A stretch of DNA of 64,000 nt from Pseudisothecium myosuroides. Lineage: Eukaryota; Streptophyta; Bryopsida; Hypnales; Lembophyllaceae. Positions within the stretch are counted from its first letter, which is position 1. Each line of letters opens with the position of its first letter. Under the pieces are notes generated by a model that was not told where the DNA came from, searched no databases, and was given only the letters and a program-made list of their open reading frames with translations. Both the position numbers and the translations under genes were made by a program. This document shows, piece by piece, positions 48,381 to 59,908 of the stretch. The stretch covers positions 18,538,224 through 18,602,223 of the forward strand of contig OX637287.1 of NCBI GenBank assembly GCA_951799445.1, read 5' to 3'.

Positions 48381-48825
48381 GGGCCCCATTTCTCTCTTTA
48401 GAACACCCTCAATTCTTGTTTTGGGTCCGTGGGTCCAAGTTATTTTGGATATTTTGGCATTTGAAGCCAAAAACCTCTACGATGTTTTCGGAGCACTTTT
48501 GGCTCCATTGTTGCTTATTTTCAAGCTTTGAAGGTCCTTGGGGGTCCTTCTACCTTGCTTTGTGTACTCTTTTGTGAAGTTTTTGGTACTTTGTTGTGAG
48601 TGGAGAGCCTCTCTCTCCCTCTTGTACGTGTTGTGATTTAACTTGTGAAGTTAAGAGTCCTTTTTTTTGTATTTTGCACTAATCCTAAAGTCACCCTCCA
48701 CCGTACCTTGGCGATGCCGCTTTGGGGGGCCTTTAGCGTGTGAGCTTTGTGTTTTTCGTGGTCTAACTTGTGTGTTTCTCTTTGTGGTTTTTCTTACACC
48801 CTCATCTAACCTTCTCCTTGTTGAG

Positions 48826-49252
48826 TGGACCCCCCTCCGGGACGGCGAAGCTTTGAACTCACGTCTGGTTGTTTTTTCCTTAAAAGTTTAGCTTTTCCCT
48901 CTTCTAAAGTCTCTCTCACTGTGTGGACCCCCCTCCGGGACGGCGAAGCTTTGAACTCACGTGTGGTTGTTTTTTCCTTAAAAGTTTAGCTTTTCCCTCT
49001 TCTAAAGTCTCTCTCACTGTGTGGACCCCCCTCCGGGACGGCGAAGCTTTGAACTCACGTGTGGTTGTTTTTTTCTTAAAAGTTTAGCTTTTCCCTCTTC
49101 TAAAGTCTCTCTCTTTGTGTGGACCTCCCTCCGGGACGGCGAAGCTTTGAACTCACGTGTGGTTGTTTTTTCTTTAAAAGTTTAGCTTTTCCCTCTTCTA
49201 AAGTCTCTCTCACTGTGTGGACCCCCCTCCGGGACAACAAAGCTTTGAACTA
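48826..49252. repeat. 98-bp tandem repeat, about four to five units
   Basis: CTCCGGGACGGCGAAGCTTT starts at 48835, 48933, 49031 and 49129, and a variant at 49227, giving an exact 98-bp period. Units differ by only a few bases. Each contains GAAGCTTTGAACTCACGTG, TTAAAAGTTTAGCTTTTCCC and CTAAAGTCTCTCTC. Confidence 0.9.
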
Positions 49253-49589
49253 GTAATAAAGTAGAAGTCCTAAAGCGTATATTAAAAGTGTAGACGGCGG
49301 AGCTTTGAACCCCCGGGGAGTCTAGAAGTCCTAAAGTTGGTGTTAAAACCAATTTCACGGCAAAGCTTTGCACCTCCCCCGTATTTAGATCCAAAGTCTA
49401 GTTTCCAAGACCTTTGTGGAAACCTCCAGAGTTTAGCTTCCAAGATATGTAGGTTCCTTTGCACTTAGTAAAGTTTAGTCATTTCCCAAGGTTTAAGAGA
49501 GTTATTGGTTCCCCAAGTTTTATTTAGTTAGTTGTATCCCAAAAATCTTAGTAGATCTAGCACCCCCCAAAGTTCTATCCTCTCCTAGG

Positions 49590-49825
49590 TTAGCAAGAAT
49601 CTAGTCTTTTTATTTGGCTTTAGCCAAATTTCCAGTCTCTTTAGCCTTAGTCAAGAATCTAGTCTTTTTATTTCAGCCTTAGCCAAAATTCTAGTCTTTT
49701 AGCCTTAGTCAGAAATCGAGTTCCAGAACCAGCATACGAGCCAGTCAACATCAGACCAGCAAACGAGCCAGCCAATATCAGACCAGCAAACGAGCCAGCC
49801 AACAAACAGAACCAGCAGCCATGAC
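49590..49825. repeat. short degenerate tandem repeats
   Basis: First, units of TTTAGCCTTAGTCAAGAATCTAGTC type (49600-49710); then about 30-bp units of CAGACCAGCAAACGAGCCAG type (49725-49820). Both lie within the giant LTR and merge into an A-rich run near 49830. Confidence 0.6.
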
Positions 49826-49913
49826 CGGGAGAAAAAAAAAAAAAATTAATTAATTAAAATTTTTTGGTTGACCCCCCAACCAGCCAGCCGGGAAGGCCAG
49901 CAACTCTCCCGAT

Positions 49914-50070
49914 ACAGCGGCTCTCTCAGTACAGCGGCTCTCTCAGTACAGCGGCTCTCCCGACACAGCGGCTCTCCCGGCACAGCAGCTCTCCGGTACA
50001 GCAGCCCTTCCGGTACAGCAGCTCTCCGATACAGCAGCTCTCTCGTTACAGCAGCTCTCTCAGTCCAGCA
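49914..50070. repeat. 17-bp minisatellite, about nine units
   Basis: Units of CAGC(G/A)GCTCTC(C/T)C... with period 16-17 bp run through the interval, for example CAGCGGCTCTCTCAGTA twice in a row. The array is C/T-rich on the plus strand, and all three frames stay open, which explains several spurious Arg/Ser-rich frames. Confidence 0.85.
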
Positions 50071-50760
50071 GGGGAGGCTGGGGCCATTCGGGCTCCTCCC
50101 CAAATTTTGGATTCTCTCGTTTTTTTTTATTAGTTTTGGTTCTCCCCAAACCCGAACACAAACAAAGGCAAAACCACACCAAAAGCATGTTGGACTAATT
50201 TTGTGCTAAGAGGGGTTGAAGTAGGACTAGGCCTAAAAATACAAAAGGGAGAAGGGAGAAATAGAGGTTGCCATTCCACACGCCACCTGCACAAAAACAT
50301 CCGGTTCAACCTGCATCACCACTCACACCTACACACAATGGAAGGAAATTAGGGAGAAGGATGTGTTATAGGAATGGAAGGGAGAGAGACGATGAATAGT
50401 GCCTATTTAGGAGATTAGGTAGGAAATCTAGAAGAACTCCTTGCAACCGTTGGGAGGAGGATTAGGATGACACAAAGCAAGGTTGCGTAAGAGGGTAGGA
50501 AGAACATTTAAACCCTTCTCGTAGTTTGAAACCATAGTGTAAGACTCATAAAAGCTTAGGTGGAATAGTGCTAGTGTAGAAAAAAGAGGAGAGAAAGAAA
50601 AGGAGAAGGAAATGGGGGGAAAGGGTTAGAACATCATACGTGTAACGTTTTCTTTTCTACAAATTAAGCCGTGGGCCTTGAAAAAAATAAAATAAAATAA
50701 AATAAAATAAATAAAAACCGTAACGCAAAAATAAAAGAAGACAATCGCGAGTGGCCACCA

Positions 50761-50823
50761 TGGAGCACGAGGATGCGCATGTGGACGGGGATGACGTCAT
50801 TTCCGACACTAGCAGTAACGAGG
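50761..50823 (+). other. possible short first exon inside the giant LTR
   Basis: ACCATGG start context, then MEHEDAHVDGDDVISDTSSNE ending at a GTGGGT donor. It is acidic and coding-like, but no following exon was identified. It may be a captured gene piece or chance. Confidence 0.2.
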
Positions 50824-50879
50824 TGGGTCATTAAACTAATCCTAGTCGTTTCTCCCTAATTAGCATTTGTTTTTTCCTA

Positions 50880-51985
50880 ATCAGCCCTTAGAACGTGATT
50901 AGCATCCGAGATTAGTGTAAATTAGAAGTTTAGATTCAAAAGTTGATAGATTAGGAATAGAGGTTTCCGAAAACATCTTATAATTAAGATTTGACCGTAA
51001 ACCGACCGCGTTAGGCTAAGTTAAGCGGTAGGGGGTAGAACGGAGGAATTTTAATTAAAAGTGAACCACAAGAAACAATGGACAGAAATTAGGATTAGAT
51101 TAGAGGGAGGATTTAGGATTAAAATTAAAGATCAAATAGCGAGTTAAAAAACCTAGGATTAAATTAAGATTTTAATTAGGGAAGTTAAAATTCAAAGTTG
51201 AAAGTTGGAGTTAACTTTGGGAAGTAAAAAGTAGAGTAGGAAATAGAAGTCCAAAGTAGAATCTATTTAGGAAGTAGATCGTTGAGTTAAAAATAGAGTT
51301 AAAATTAGAAGTCAAAATCCTAGAGTTAAAAGTTGGAATTAAACTAGGAGGATAACATTTAGAGTTAATCTAGGATTAAAACGATAGGATTAAATTTGGA
51401 AGTAGAAGTCAAAAGTCAAAAGTCAAAAGTTTAGATTAAATTTAAAGGTTAAATTTTAGTCAATTGGGGAGTAAAAAGTTAGAGTGAAAAGCTAAAAGTA
51501 GAAGTTAAAAGTTAGAGGTAGAAGTAAAATTTTAGAGTTAGTGGGAAGTAGAAAAATCTAGAGTCAAAGTGAAAACGTAGAGTTAAACCCAGAGGTTAAA
51601 ATGGGGGATTGATTTTAGAAGTAAAAATTTAGAGTTAAAAGTCAAAAACCTAGAGTTAAATTAGGAATAAGAATCTACAGTAGAAAGTGAAGAGGTAGAG
51701 TTAACTTTAGAGGGTAAATCTTAGAGTAGTTTAGAAATAAGAACATAGAATTCAAGGGTAAATCTTAGAGTTAATTTAGGAGTAAAACCTTAGAGTCAAA
51801 AGTTAAAACATAGAGTTAAAAATTCAAGGGTAAATCTTAGAGTTAATGTAGGAATAGAAACCTAGAATTAAAAGTCAACACCGAGCACGAGTCAGTAGTT
51901 AAGAACCAAGTTAAAGAAGTAAATCTAGAGTCACATTCCGAAGTTGGAACTGTAGGGGTAGCTTTAAAAAGTAGAACTTCTAGGT
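50880..51985 (+). repeat. purine-rich low-complexity tract
   Basis: About 1.1 kb dominated by A and G on the plus strand, made of irregular repeats of TTAGAGTTAAAAGT and GTAGAAGT words. It has no open frame and has strong strand asymmetry. Confidence 0.8.
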
Positions 51986-52827
51986 GGAGTTTTAGAAACC
52001 CAAGATAGTCTTAGGGGTTCATGGAAGGAACATAAAGGTTCCTCTTTTTACGTAGTTAAGGACGTTATAAATGGCACCCACTACTCAGTCGACCCTCGAC
52101 ATAGGATAGATAGTTAGGGAGTTAGGATTTCACCAACACTCTGAACATTGCAGTTAACTTGTGAGTTGCTACATGCATTACTAATTATTCGCTGCCATCC
52201 ACGAAACTTAGGAAACGTTAGCAAAAAAGATCCATTGCTTGGAAGGCACAGTGGACCGCGCTCACATCACCCCCATATATTAAAAATTGTGGATAAAGGC
52301 ATAGGACCTGGTCGGTGTTCGCTTTATTACCAAGGGTGGGTAATCTTGCGCCCACAGAAGGGTGTCAAAGTTGGCAGTAGTGAAAAAATGTTCACGGCTA
52401 CACATGTTGGGAGATTTCAAATATCTTTTTTGTATAAATTATGTGACCTTGAAATTTGGTACACATATAATTAACTTAAAGATGATGCTATAGTAAAAAT
52501 TTCATATTCAAAGATCAATTTTTGAGCCCTCGGGAGGCTGTCAAAGTTGGCAGATGTAAAATTTCCTTCCCTGCAATTTTGAAAACGCCATTTTGATTGG
52601 GACCCCATTGTACAAACAACTGTAAGATCACAATGACAATGAAATGAAAGTGGGTGTCAAGTGTGTGGGTTGAGATTCGATTCTTGAGCATTTGGAGTAT
52701 GGCGTCACCGAGAATCAGAATTTTTATAACCTCACGGTTCTGAAATCTCAATTTCATTTATAGAGATGCAAACCTTTAGGCATTGTGTGATTGAGCAGTT
52801 TAATTCAATAACTTGTCACTTACTTAA

Positions 52828-52990
52828 CCCCTAAAGTTCCATGACTATGTTTTCACTAAAAACACTCAAAAACTGTCATTTTTAGTAGAAGTACCAAATT
52901 TTTGAAAAAAAACTTTTTTGACACATGCAACTGTAGGATCTTACAGTAAAGTGGTTTTAGAAGATGTGGAAAAAATTTCAAAATTTTCCA
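52828..52990 (+). mobile_element. left end of a TTAA/CCCC element
   Basis: TTAA at 52824-52827 then CCCCTAAAGTTCCATGACTA. The first 130 bp or so match the left end of the element at 1913 (AAAACACT, CTGTCATTTTTAGTA, ACCAAATTTTTGAAAAAAAA). I could not find a matching right end, so the copy is truncated or its end is eroded. Confidence 0.55.
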
Positions 52991-53276
52991 CCATGCGAAG
53001 GTAACACCTTGACATCAAATTCTTTGTAGTGTAAAATTTTTCCTTGGTAATGGTTTTTTTCCCTAAAAGTGAAATGTGCACATTGATGTTTCTTAAATAT
53101 TTGCACAATTAAATTAAAAAAAATTGTCACCAATGTTTTTCAATCAATTATTTTGTATCACAATTAAAAACACATAAAATAATTTATTAAAAATAGAATT
53201 TTTGTTTTCTAAAATTGAAATTTGGCACGTTGATTAAGATTGCAAAAAATAATAAATTTAATACATTAGTTTTTTA

Positions 53277-53737
53277 AAATAGATTTAAAAAGGTATTCAA
53301 ATTTTGATAGATATTCTTTCAAGATGAATTTGGGGTTACTTTACTTTCTAGAGGGCACTGTACAAAAATGCTTAAAATAATATGAAATTTAGAAAAAATG
53401 GAAATAATTGTAACAATCATCAAGGTGTAAATTATATACTCCTTGATTTCACACGAAGAGAAATTCAATAGAAATAGTTCAAAAGTGTTTTATTTTGAGC
53501 TTCCAAGATGCTATCTTCAAAGTGTCACAAAAATTACAATCTCGCCAATTTTGAAAAAATCCAAATGGAGCAAAAAATAGATTATTGGAGCTACATTTTT
53601 TTAATTAAGCTTAAAAACATTTAAAATGAAGAATTACGTAAAATTTGGATAGATTTTAAAAAGTATTCAAATTTTGATAGATATTCTTTCAAGATGAAAT
53701 TGGGGTTACCTTACTTTCTAGAGGGCATTGTACATAG
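53277..53737. repeat. direct repeat, two 90-bp copies 368 bp apart
   Basis: 53277-53366 and 53645-53737 share TTTTGATAGATATTCTTTC, AAGATGAA(T/A)TTGGGGTTAC and CTTTCTAGAGGGCA(C/T)TGTAC. No coding frame; origin unknown. Confidence 0.75.
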
Positions 53738-55214
53738 TAATTACTAAGATTTTTATAAAGAAATTTCTTTAAGAAAATAATGTAAATTTTAGTTTGATGT
53801 TTTCAATCATAAAAAAAAATAAGATTGAATTTTAGACATATATTACTACATGTGAAAAATATCAAAATTTTGAAATGTATTTTTTAATGTAGAAATCTAT
53901 TGAAGTTTGACCGAGCCCAAACATAAAATATGCTTCAAGGATTAACTTAAAATTTTTGCTTTATAGATTTTGATTTTATAATTTTTTATGTTGAAGAATT
54001 GAATCAAGGATCTAGGAAATTTTTTAAAAGAAAAACATTTGATTTTCATTCTTTAAAAATAATGAAGTAGAAGTAGGTAGAAGTAGGCAAAAGATAGAAA
54101 GAAAAATTTAATCGTTAATAGCTCTTTGATAGAATTCAAACACACTAATTCCAACAGTAAGATTATTCTAGCAAGCACATTGAAGCTTGTGGAATTTTTT
54201 TCTTTAAAATTGTAAAAAGTGAGTTTGGAAACAAATCCAATATGATATTTTTCAAGAAGATGAAATGATTGCCTCCAAACAAAATCTCCATAATTTTTAT
54301 ATCACTAATCCAAATGGAATGAATCAAATCTTTACATGTAGACCAAAATTTAATCTATGTGAAAACATGTAATTTGAAGCACTTAAAATTTTTATTTCAT
54401 TATTTATTTTGTAGCATTTCTATTATTTTATTTGTACATTGATATATTTATTATGTCTATTTAGTATACTAGTGGTACAATTGTTGCAACACTTGCAACA
54501 AATCTTTGTTGTATAAGAAACATAACATGCTCTTAAGATTGACAAAATTGAATTTCAAACTTAACTCCTAAGGACTAAGTGTCTATCCAACAAATACTTC
54601 AAACTTGGATAGAGAAGTTTACAAATTTTTTATATAAGATAGGAACATTCACCCCCTTCATGAAAATTAATAAAATTAAGATTAGATGCAAAGGTCAAAA
54701 GTTATGTTGCCTAAAAAATTCCAATAGACCAAGCAATTTTGGCATTTTTTGCTAAAGTATTCATTTACTTCTGAAATTTTTCATGAAGGTAACATTAATA
54801 TGAAGTATTAGGATGTTTGCACTCTAGGATTGAGAAGGTTTTATGTCACAATGCTCTAAAATGTAGTGTTTTTGCGACTATAAAATGTGTCCAAAGTGTT
54901 TAACGATACAACCAGTGTTTAATTGCCAGTTGTTTCAATTAAGTCACATTAAATCCAATTAAACCACTTAATTTGGCCTCATTGGATTTAGTTTGACTAA
55001 ATTAAAACAAATTAGGTTCAATTAAGTCCAATTAAGCCAAATTAATTGGGTATTGAAGCTATTTGCCAAAGGCAACTAGCTTCAATAGCCACTTACTAAT
55101 TTTTATGAGTTAGAAGATGAGAAGAGGAGCTCTTTATGCAAGTGGGATAGTGGTAGGATTAACAACCCATGTGGAATATGTATCTTCACTCATTTAACAA
55201 TGAGTGAACTATCT
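53738..55214. other. AT-rich intergenic DNA, no gene seen
   Basis: Only short AT-driven frames. The last 140 bases (from about 55075) match 58062-58130, an older dispersed repeat. Confidence 0.45.
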
Positions 55215-55218
55215 TTAA

Positions 55219-55934
55219 CCCCTAAAGGCCCAAGGCATTTTCTAGCTCTGAAACCACTGAAAATTGTCATTTCTGCTATGATTACTCCCTAAATTTAAAA
55301 AAACAATTTTTTTAAGAATCTAACCATAAGATCTTGTATTTCACTTGTCTTAGATCATGTGGTAAAAATTTCACGAAGTTTGACCATATGGATTGGAAGA
55401 TATTAGCATTTGAAGTTGGAAAAAGAAGTTTTTTTGAACTCTGGATTGCAATTTTAGATGACTGTGACAGCCATTTGTGGATTTTTTTTGCACTACACAC
55501 CATAAAGTTAAAATTTTTTATGTTGAACATTTGAGTTGAAAGTCGGGGAAAAAAATTTCACAATGTCAAAACTTGATTTTCACATATAAAAAAAATTGTT
55601 AAGTAGAAGTAGGTCCAAAATTGAACAAAATACTAAATCTTCAATAGCTCTTAGATGGAATTAAAAAACCATAATCCAAACGGTGGGATTGTTCTTGCAA
55701 ACAAATTTAACCTTTTCAAAAAAAAAAATTGAATTTTTTTGAATATTGCATTCAAAAATGAATTTTATAAGTTGTTTTTTGAAAACACGCTTAGATTGCC
55801 CAAAAACCAAGATTGTCCATAACTTTCTCATTTTTAGTTCAAATAGATTGAATTGAAGCTTCAGATGTAGACAAAAACATAATCTTTGAGGAAAAAATTA
55901 AAAATTAAAAAAATTCATTTTTTTTTCATAGGGG
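55219..55934. mobile_element. TTAA/CCCC element inserted in an older repeat, 716 bp
   Basis: TTAA lies outside both ends (55215-55218, 55935-55938), with CCCC at both termini. The interior has the family core GATCATGTGGTAAAAATTTCA and ATATGGATTGGAAGATATTA, matching the element at 1913. The flanking repeat (TTATCCCATAGCC right of it) recurs uninterrupted at this point near 58525. Confidence 0.65.
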
Positions 55935-55938
55935 TTAA

Positions 55939-57894
55939 TTTATCCCATAGCCTTTATTGATTCATGGTGGACAATCCATTTTCTCTATAAAAACAACCTC
56001 TTTACCCTTCATGTTCACCAAATGTCAATGAAGTGAGTCTTTTGCATTGCCATCAAAAAAATATATTTTACTAGTAGATGGTCATTCAACTATTTTAACA
56101 CATCTAATTAATTTGCACAATTTGGTTTGAGTGCAAAGTGCATCCGGATTAAGGTGTATTTGAGTACTTTAATCTTGATTTTTTAACACTTTGTTCTCAG
56201 ATTTTGAGCCACTTCCAAGCGTTCGACATTGCAACATAAGGTAAGTAGATATAGGGAAAAAATAATACTTAAAGCAAAAAAAATAATCTGTAGGGTCCTC
56301 ATTTTTTCTCGAATAAGTGGGAAATTGTTGTGATAATTTTTAAGATTTTAAAAATATAGATTTTAAAAATTAAAATAAATAAAATTTTAAAGTTTATACT
56401 ATTTTAGGATTTTTTAAAATTCTTATATTTAACTTTGAAGGTCAAAATTTTAGATTCAACTTTAAAGATGGAAAAAAACATTTTTTTACATTTTCTTCTA
56501 TTTTTATTTCAAAAGATTTATAAAGGCAGATTTGTCTTGAATTTTTTTATTAAAGGTCATGAATTATCTATAGAAAAAAGGATAAATATGATAGTACAAA
56601 TTTTAGTGCAAAAAGTGCAATTTCAATGCAAAGCTAGTGCAAATCAAGCATGCTATACACCTTGAGTGCATGATGGGACTTTGTATATTGTAGTATGCAA
56701 TTACCCAATAGGTAATTGTTGAAAAAAAAACTACATCCAATACAAAATTTGCATTCTTAGAGGGGAAACAAGTTGAAAAAAACATTTTTGTTTAACTGCA
56801 AATGTTTTTATCTTCAAATCTATGATATAAAAGTTCTTAAAATTTTCCCACATATTCTAAATATTTGTCTCTAACTTTTCACCCTTGAAATTGTAAATAA
56901 AAAATTTCCTCACTCTACAAGAAATCATCAAAAAATGACTATCATATTGCTAGTTCACTCAACCTCCTCGCATTGCATAATGGTTTAGAGTAAGTAGACT
57001 CCATATTTGCTTGTAAAATTTTGCATGAATGTACCTAATAAGATTAAAAATTCAATGGTGGAGTAACACAATTTCATCAACAACAAAAATTAAGCTCCAA
57101 AGGGGCTCAAAAGTCAAAACTCTGTTGACCTTGTCTTATAGGAAAAAAAAGAAGTTTTTTTTGTTCACTTCAAATAGTATTTTCTTTCATTCCATGTGGT
57201 CAAATGGTCTGAAATTTTTCCCATATATTTTCGTAATACACTTTTGTATGACTGATGCTTAATTTGTTTTTTAATTTTCAGTTTTAGTCGATGTACAAAA
57301 AAACGGCAATTTTAACAATTTCTCTTGGAAAATACCCCTAGTACTATAGGGGATAGCTGTGCTTCCAAACTTTGGATAAGAATGAGTGAGAATGAATATG
57401 TAGCCATCCAATTCAATGAATTTTATATATGAGGCCATGACGCAATGCACTTAATATAATATACAATAATTGTTGTCTATGTCTGTTTTATTATAGAGTA
57501 AGTGATGAATAACATTAAATTCTTAAAGTAAAGATTATTTTGTTACCATTTATTTTATTTTATTTATTTTTCTATTTGTTTGTTGAATATCAAAATATAT
57601 AAGGCAAGAAGGAACTCCAAATTACTTTCGACCTAATGTGCCATAGGTGAAAGGCTACAACCAATAGTCATATGCCTTCAAATTTGAGGTTTTTGGTTGT
57701 GGCTCCCAAAAAAATTCAATGTAGATTCAAAATTTTAAAAATGAATTTTTTACAAAATATGTGAAGGAAAAAATTAGCTCCGGTCTAAACATCTTTGTTG
57801 TAGAAAATACAAAAACCCAAAATCAATCTCAAGAATCAATAAGTATGTGACAAAATGACTCAAATCAAATTTTAAATTTGTGACCATACCAAAT
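55939..57894. other. AT-rich intergenic DNA, no gene seen
   Basis: Nothing beyond short AT-rich frames. 55939-56060 is the second half of the dispersed repeat also present at 58525-58645. Confidence 0.45.
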
Positions 57895-58996
57895 GTGTAG
57901 GGCAGCTTTGCCACTGCCCCGGCAAATAATTAATTAATTTGAAAATTTAATTTTTTGGATAAACCAACAATTGAAGTTTTGCCTTTCATCCAACCTTAAT
58001 TTAGGTTTTCTTTCCTCATAAATGAATCTCTCAAGCAACTTCAAAAGCCACCCAATGTTTTTTTTAGAGATGAGAACACAAGCTCTTTATACAAGTGGGG
58101 TGGTAGGAGGTAAAACAACCCATGTAGGATATATAAATTAGAATTTGTAAGAGTTCAACCACTCATAGCCAAATCAATAGTAGGAATTGTATTCAAAATA
58201 GAATTTCAGACTTCATTTAGGCAATAGTAGAATAATTTTTTTCAAAAATATTTGAACTAAATTAATGTAGAAAATCAAATTAACTTTCATCTCCAAAAAT
58301 CCGATTGAGATTTCAAACATCCTCTCTGAATTTTGTCCGTAAATTTTTGTTGGAGGATCAAAATTACAAACGGATTTTTGTGGATGAAATTTAGTTTAAT
58401 TTAGCAACTTTTGTTAGTTCTAAGTTTTTTGAAAAAAAATATTCTACTATGCCTATATGAGGTTTAAAATTCTACATTGAATATAATTCCTGCGTTTTGA
58501 CAATGAGTGGTCAAGCTCTCAACTTCAAATTATCCCATAGCCTTTGAGGCTTCATGATGGACAACAAATTTCATTATAAAATTGAACTCTCCACCCATGA
58601 GTCACATAGAGTGGCAATGAAGTAACTCCTCCACTTTGTCATCTACAAATATCTTGATGGAAGATGGCACGAGTAACATTATGGACAAAATTGGTAGCAA
58701 GCCCATTGAAGTCAAAATTGGAATGGTGGTGTACATTTTAGAACTTGAATGTACACCACCATTAAAATTTTGCCTACAATGGATTTGTTCCCATTCTGTC
58801 TGTAAAAGGGTAGTTTACTTTACTTTGAATTCACCTTGTAGTCAAAATTTATTTGTTTTTTCTCATGTGTTGTAATTTCTAAACATTTAATTATTCCTTT
58901 CATTTTATTTTTTTATTTTTCGCCAAACGTTCAGCATAATTTCCAAAATAATCGCCATCATTTTTTTGAATTTTTTTTGGCAAAGCTGCCCTACAC
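57895..58996. mobile_element. non-autonomous TIR element, 1,102 bp
   Basis: GTGTAGGGCAGCTTTGCC at the left is perfectly inverted at the right end. The target duplication is not clear, so the superfamily is open. The interior holds a copy of the dispersed repeat found at 55075-56060 and a Met-initiated but unremarkable 79-codon frame at 58636-58875. Confidence 0.55.
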
Positions 58997-59908
58997 CTAG
59001 GATATATGAATTTAAAATAAAATGAAAGAATATTTTACAAACTCTAGAAAAAAATGATTAACAAACAATTGTGTAAAATGAGTTCTTGTCATAGGTGATA
59101 AAATGTGACAAGACCTATGGTGCTAAACAAGTCAAGTCAACTCAATTTCTAAAACATTTGCAATGCTATTAGTCTTATAAAATATAAATGCTTTAATTTG
59201 TAGGAAAAAAGTAAAAAAACTATTTCATTTTTTAAGAATTCAAATTTAAAATGTAACATAATGAAATAGAGCACATTTATGATTTTAAAACATCATATTT
59301 CATAAGTTGAAAGGATTAATAATTAAAAATTTACAAATAGAAAATTAATAATCTGCAAACTTTTCACTTTAGAAACGTAAATTTCGAAAAATTTAATACA
59401 AAGATAAAAAGTTACACATTTTAAGATTTTAAAAGTCTAAACAATGCAAATTTAATTTGTTATCATTGATAGTAGTATGGAAAATTAGTATTGCAATAAC
59501 ACTAATCTTTCAATCAATCCAAAGCATTTAAAAATGGAGTCGTTTTTCATGGCTTTTTAAACCTTCATGCCTCTTGCACAACTCAACCACAAATAATTTT
59601 TTCTCTTCATTCCTAGGTTACCATCTTTTATTGTGTATAAAAGGTGTCATGACAAAAAAATTCATATTATTGTTATTACAATGAAGTTGATATTGCAGTT
59701 AATTTCTACAAAAATCTACTATGTAACCATTTTATACTATGCTATGGATTGGTAGAGAATTAAAAAAGGACATGTTTCAATTTTATTTATTTTATTCCAA
59801 TTTTAATAGTCTTAAGAATTTTGTTTGTTTGTTTTTTATTTTTAAAATCTACTTGAGAGTAAAAATTGGAGAAGTTGATTTTATTAATTAGATTAGTAGT
59901 TGGTGGCT

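Larger units (their letters stand above)
47084..52356. mobile_element. probable giant solo LTR, 5,273 bp
   Basis: It begins TGTGAGCTCCC, ends GCGCCCACA and is flanked by a 5-bp duplication GAAGG (47079-47083 and 52357-52361), the hallmarks of an LTR. Joining the flanks restores the palindrome of the host element with one mismatch. No gag-pol frame, primer-binding site or internal terminal direct repeat was found. A single recombined LTR is therefore the simplest reading; a large non-coding retroelement derivative is the alternative. Orientation is suggested as plus by the TATA box at 48374. Confidence 0.65.
45978..52610. mobile_element. foldback element with Tc1-like ends, split by an LTR
   Basis: The ends read TA then CAGTGGGGTCCCAATCAAAA, and the inverted right end CAATGGGGTCCCAATCAAAA, with TA outside both. 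This is Tc1/mariner-like. Without the insertion at 47084-52356 the element is about 1,355 bp, almost all inverted repeat. The left arm (about 45978-46560) pairs with 46745-47083 joined to 52362-52610. The word CCAACATGTGTAG(T/C)(T/C)GTGA recurs six to seven times in both directions. No transposase is present. Confidence 0.8.

Noticed and set aside
48826..49252. Regular repeats that might suggest a CRISPR array
   Set aside because: The 98-bp units are directly abutting tandem copies with no unique spacers, in a plant nuclear genome.
49846..50209. Arg/Ser-rich frames on both strands
   Set aside because: Produced by the 17-bp minisatellite; no start context or conservation evidence.
47084..52356. 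Complete LTR retrotransposon with two LTRs
   Set aside because: I found no direct terminal repeats inside it, no gag-pol frame and no tRNA primer-binding site, so a solo LTR is favoured.
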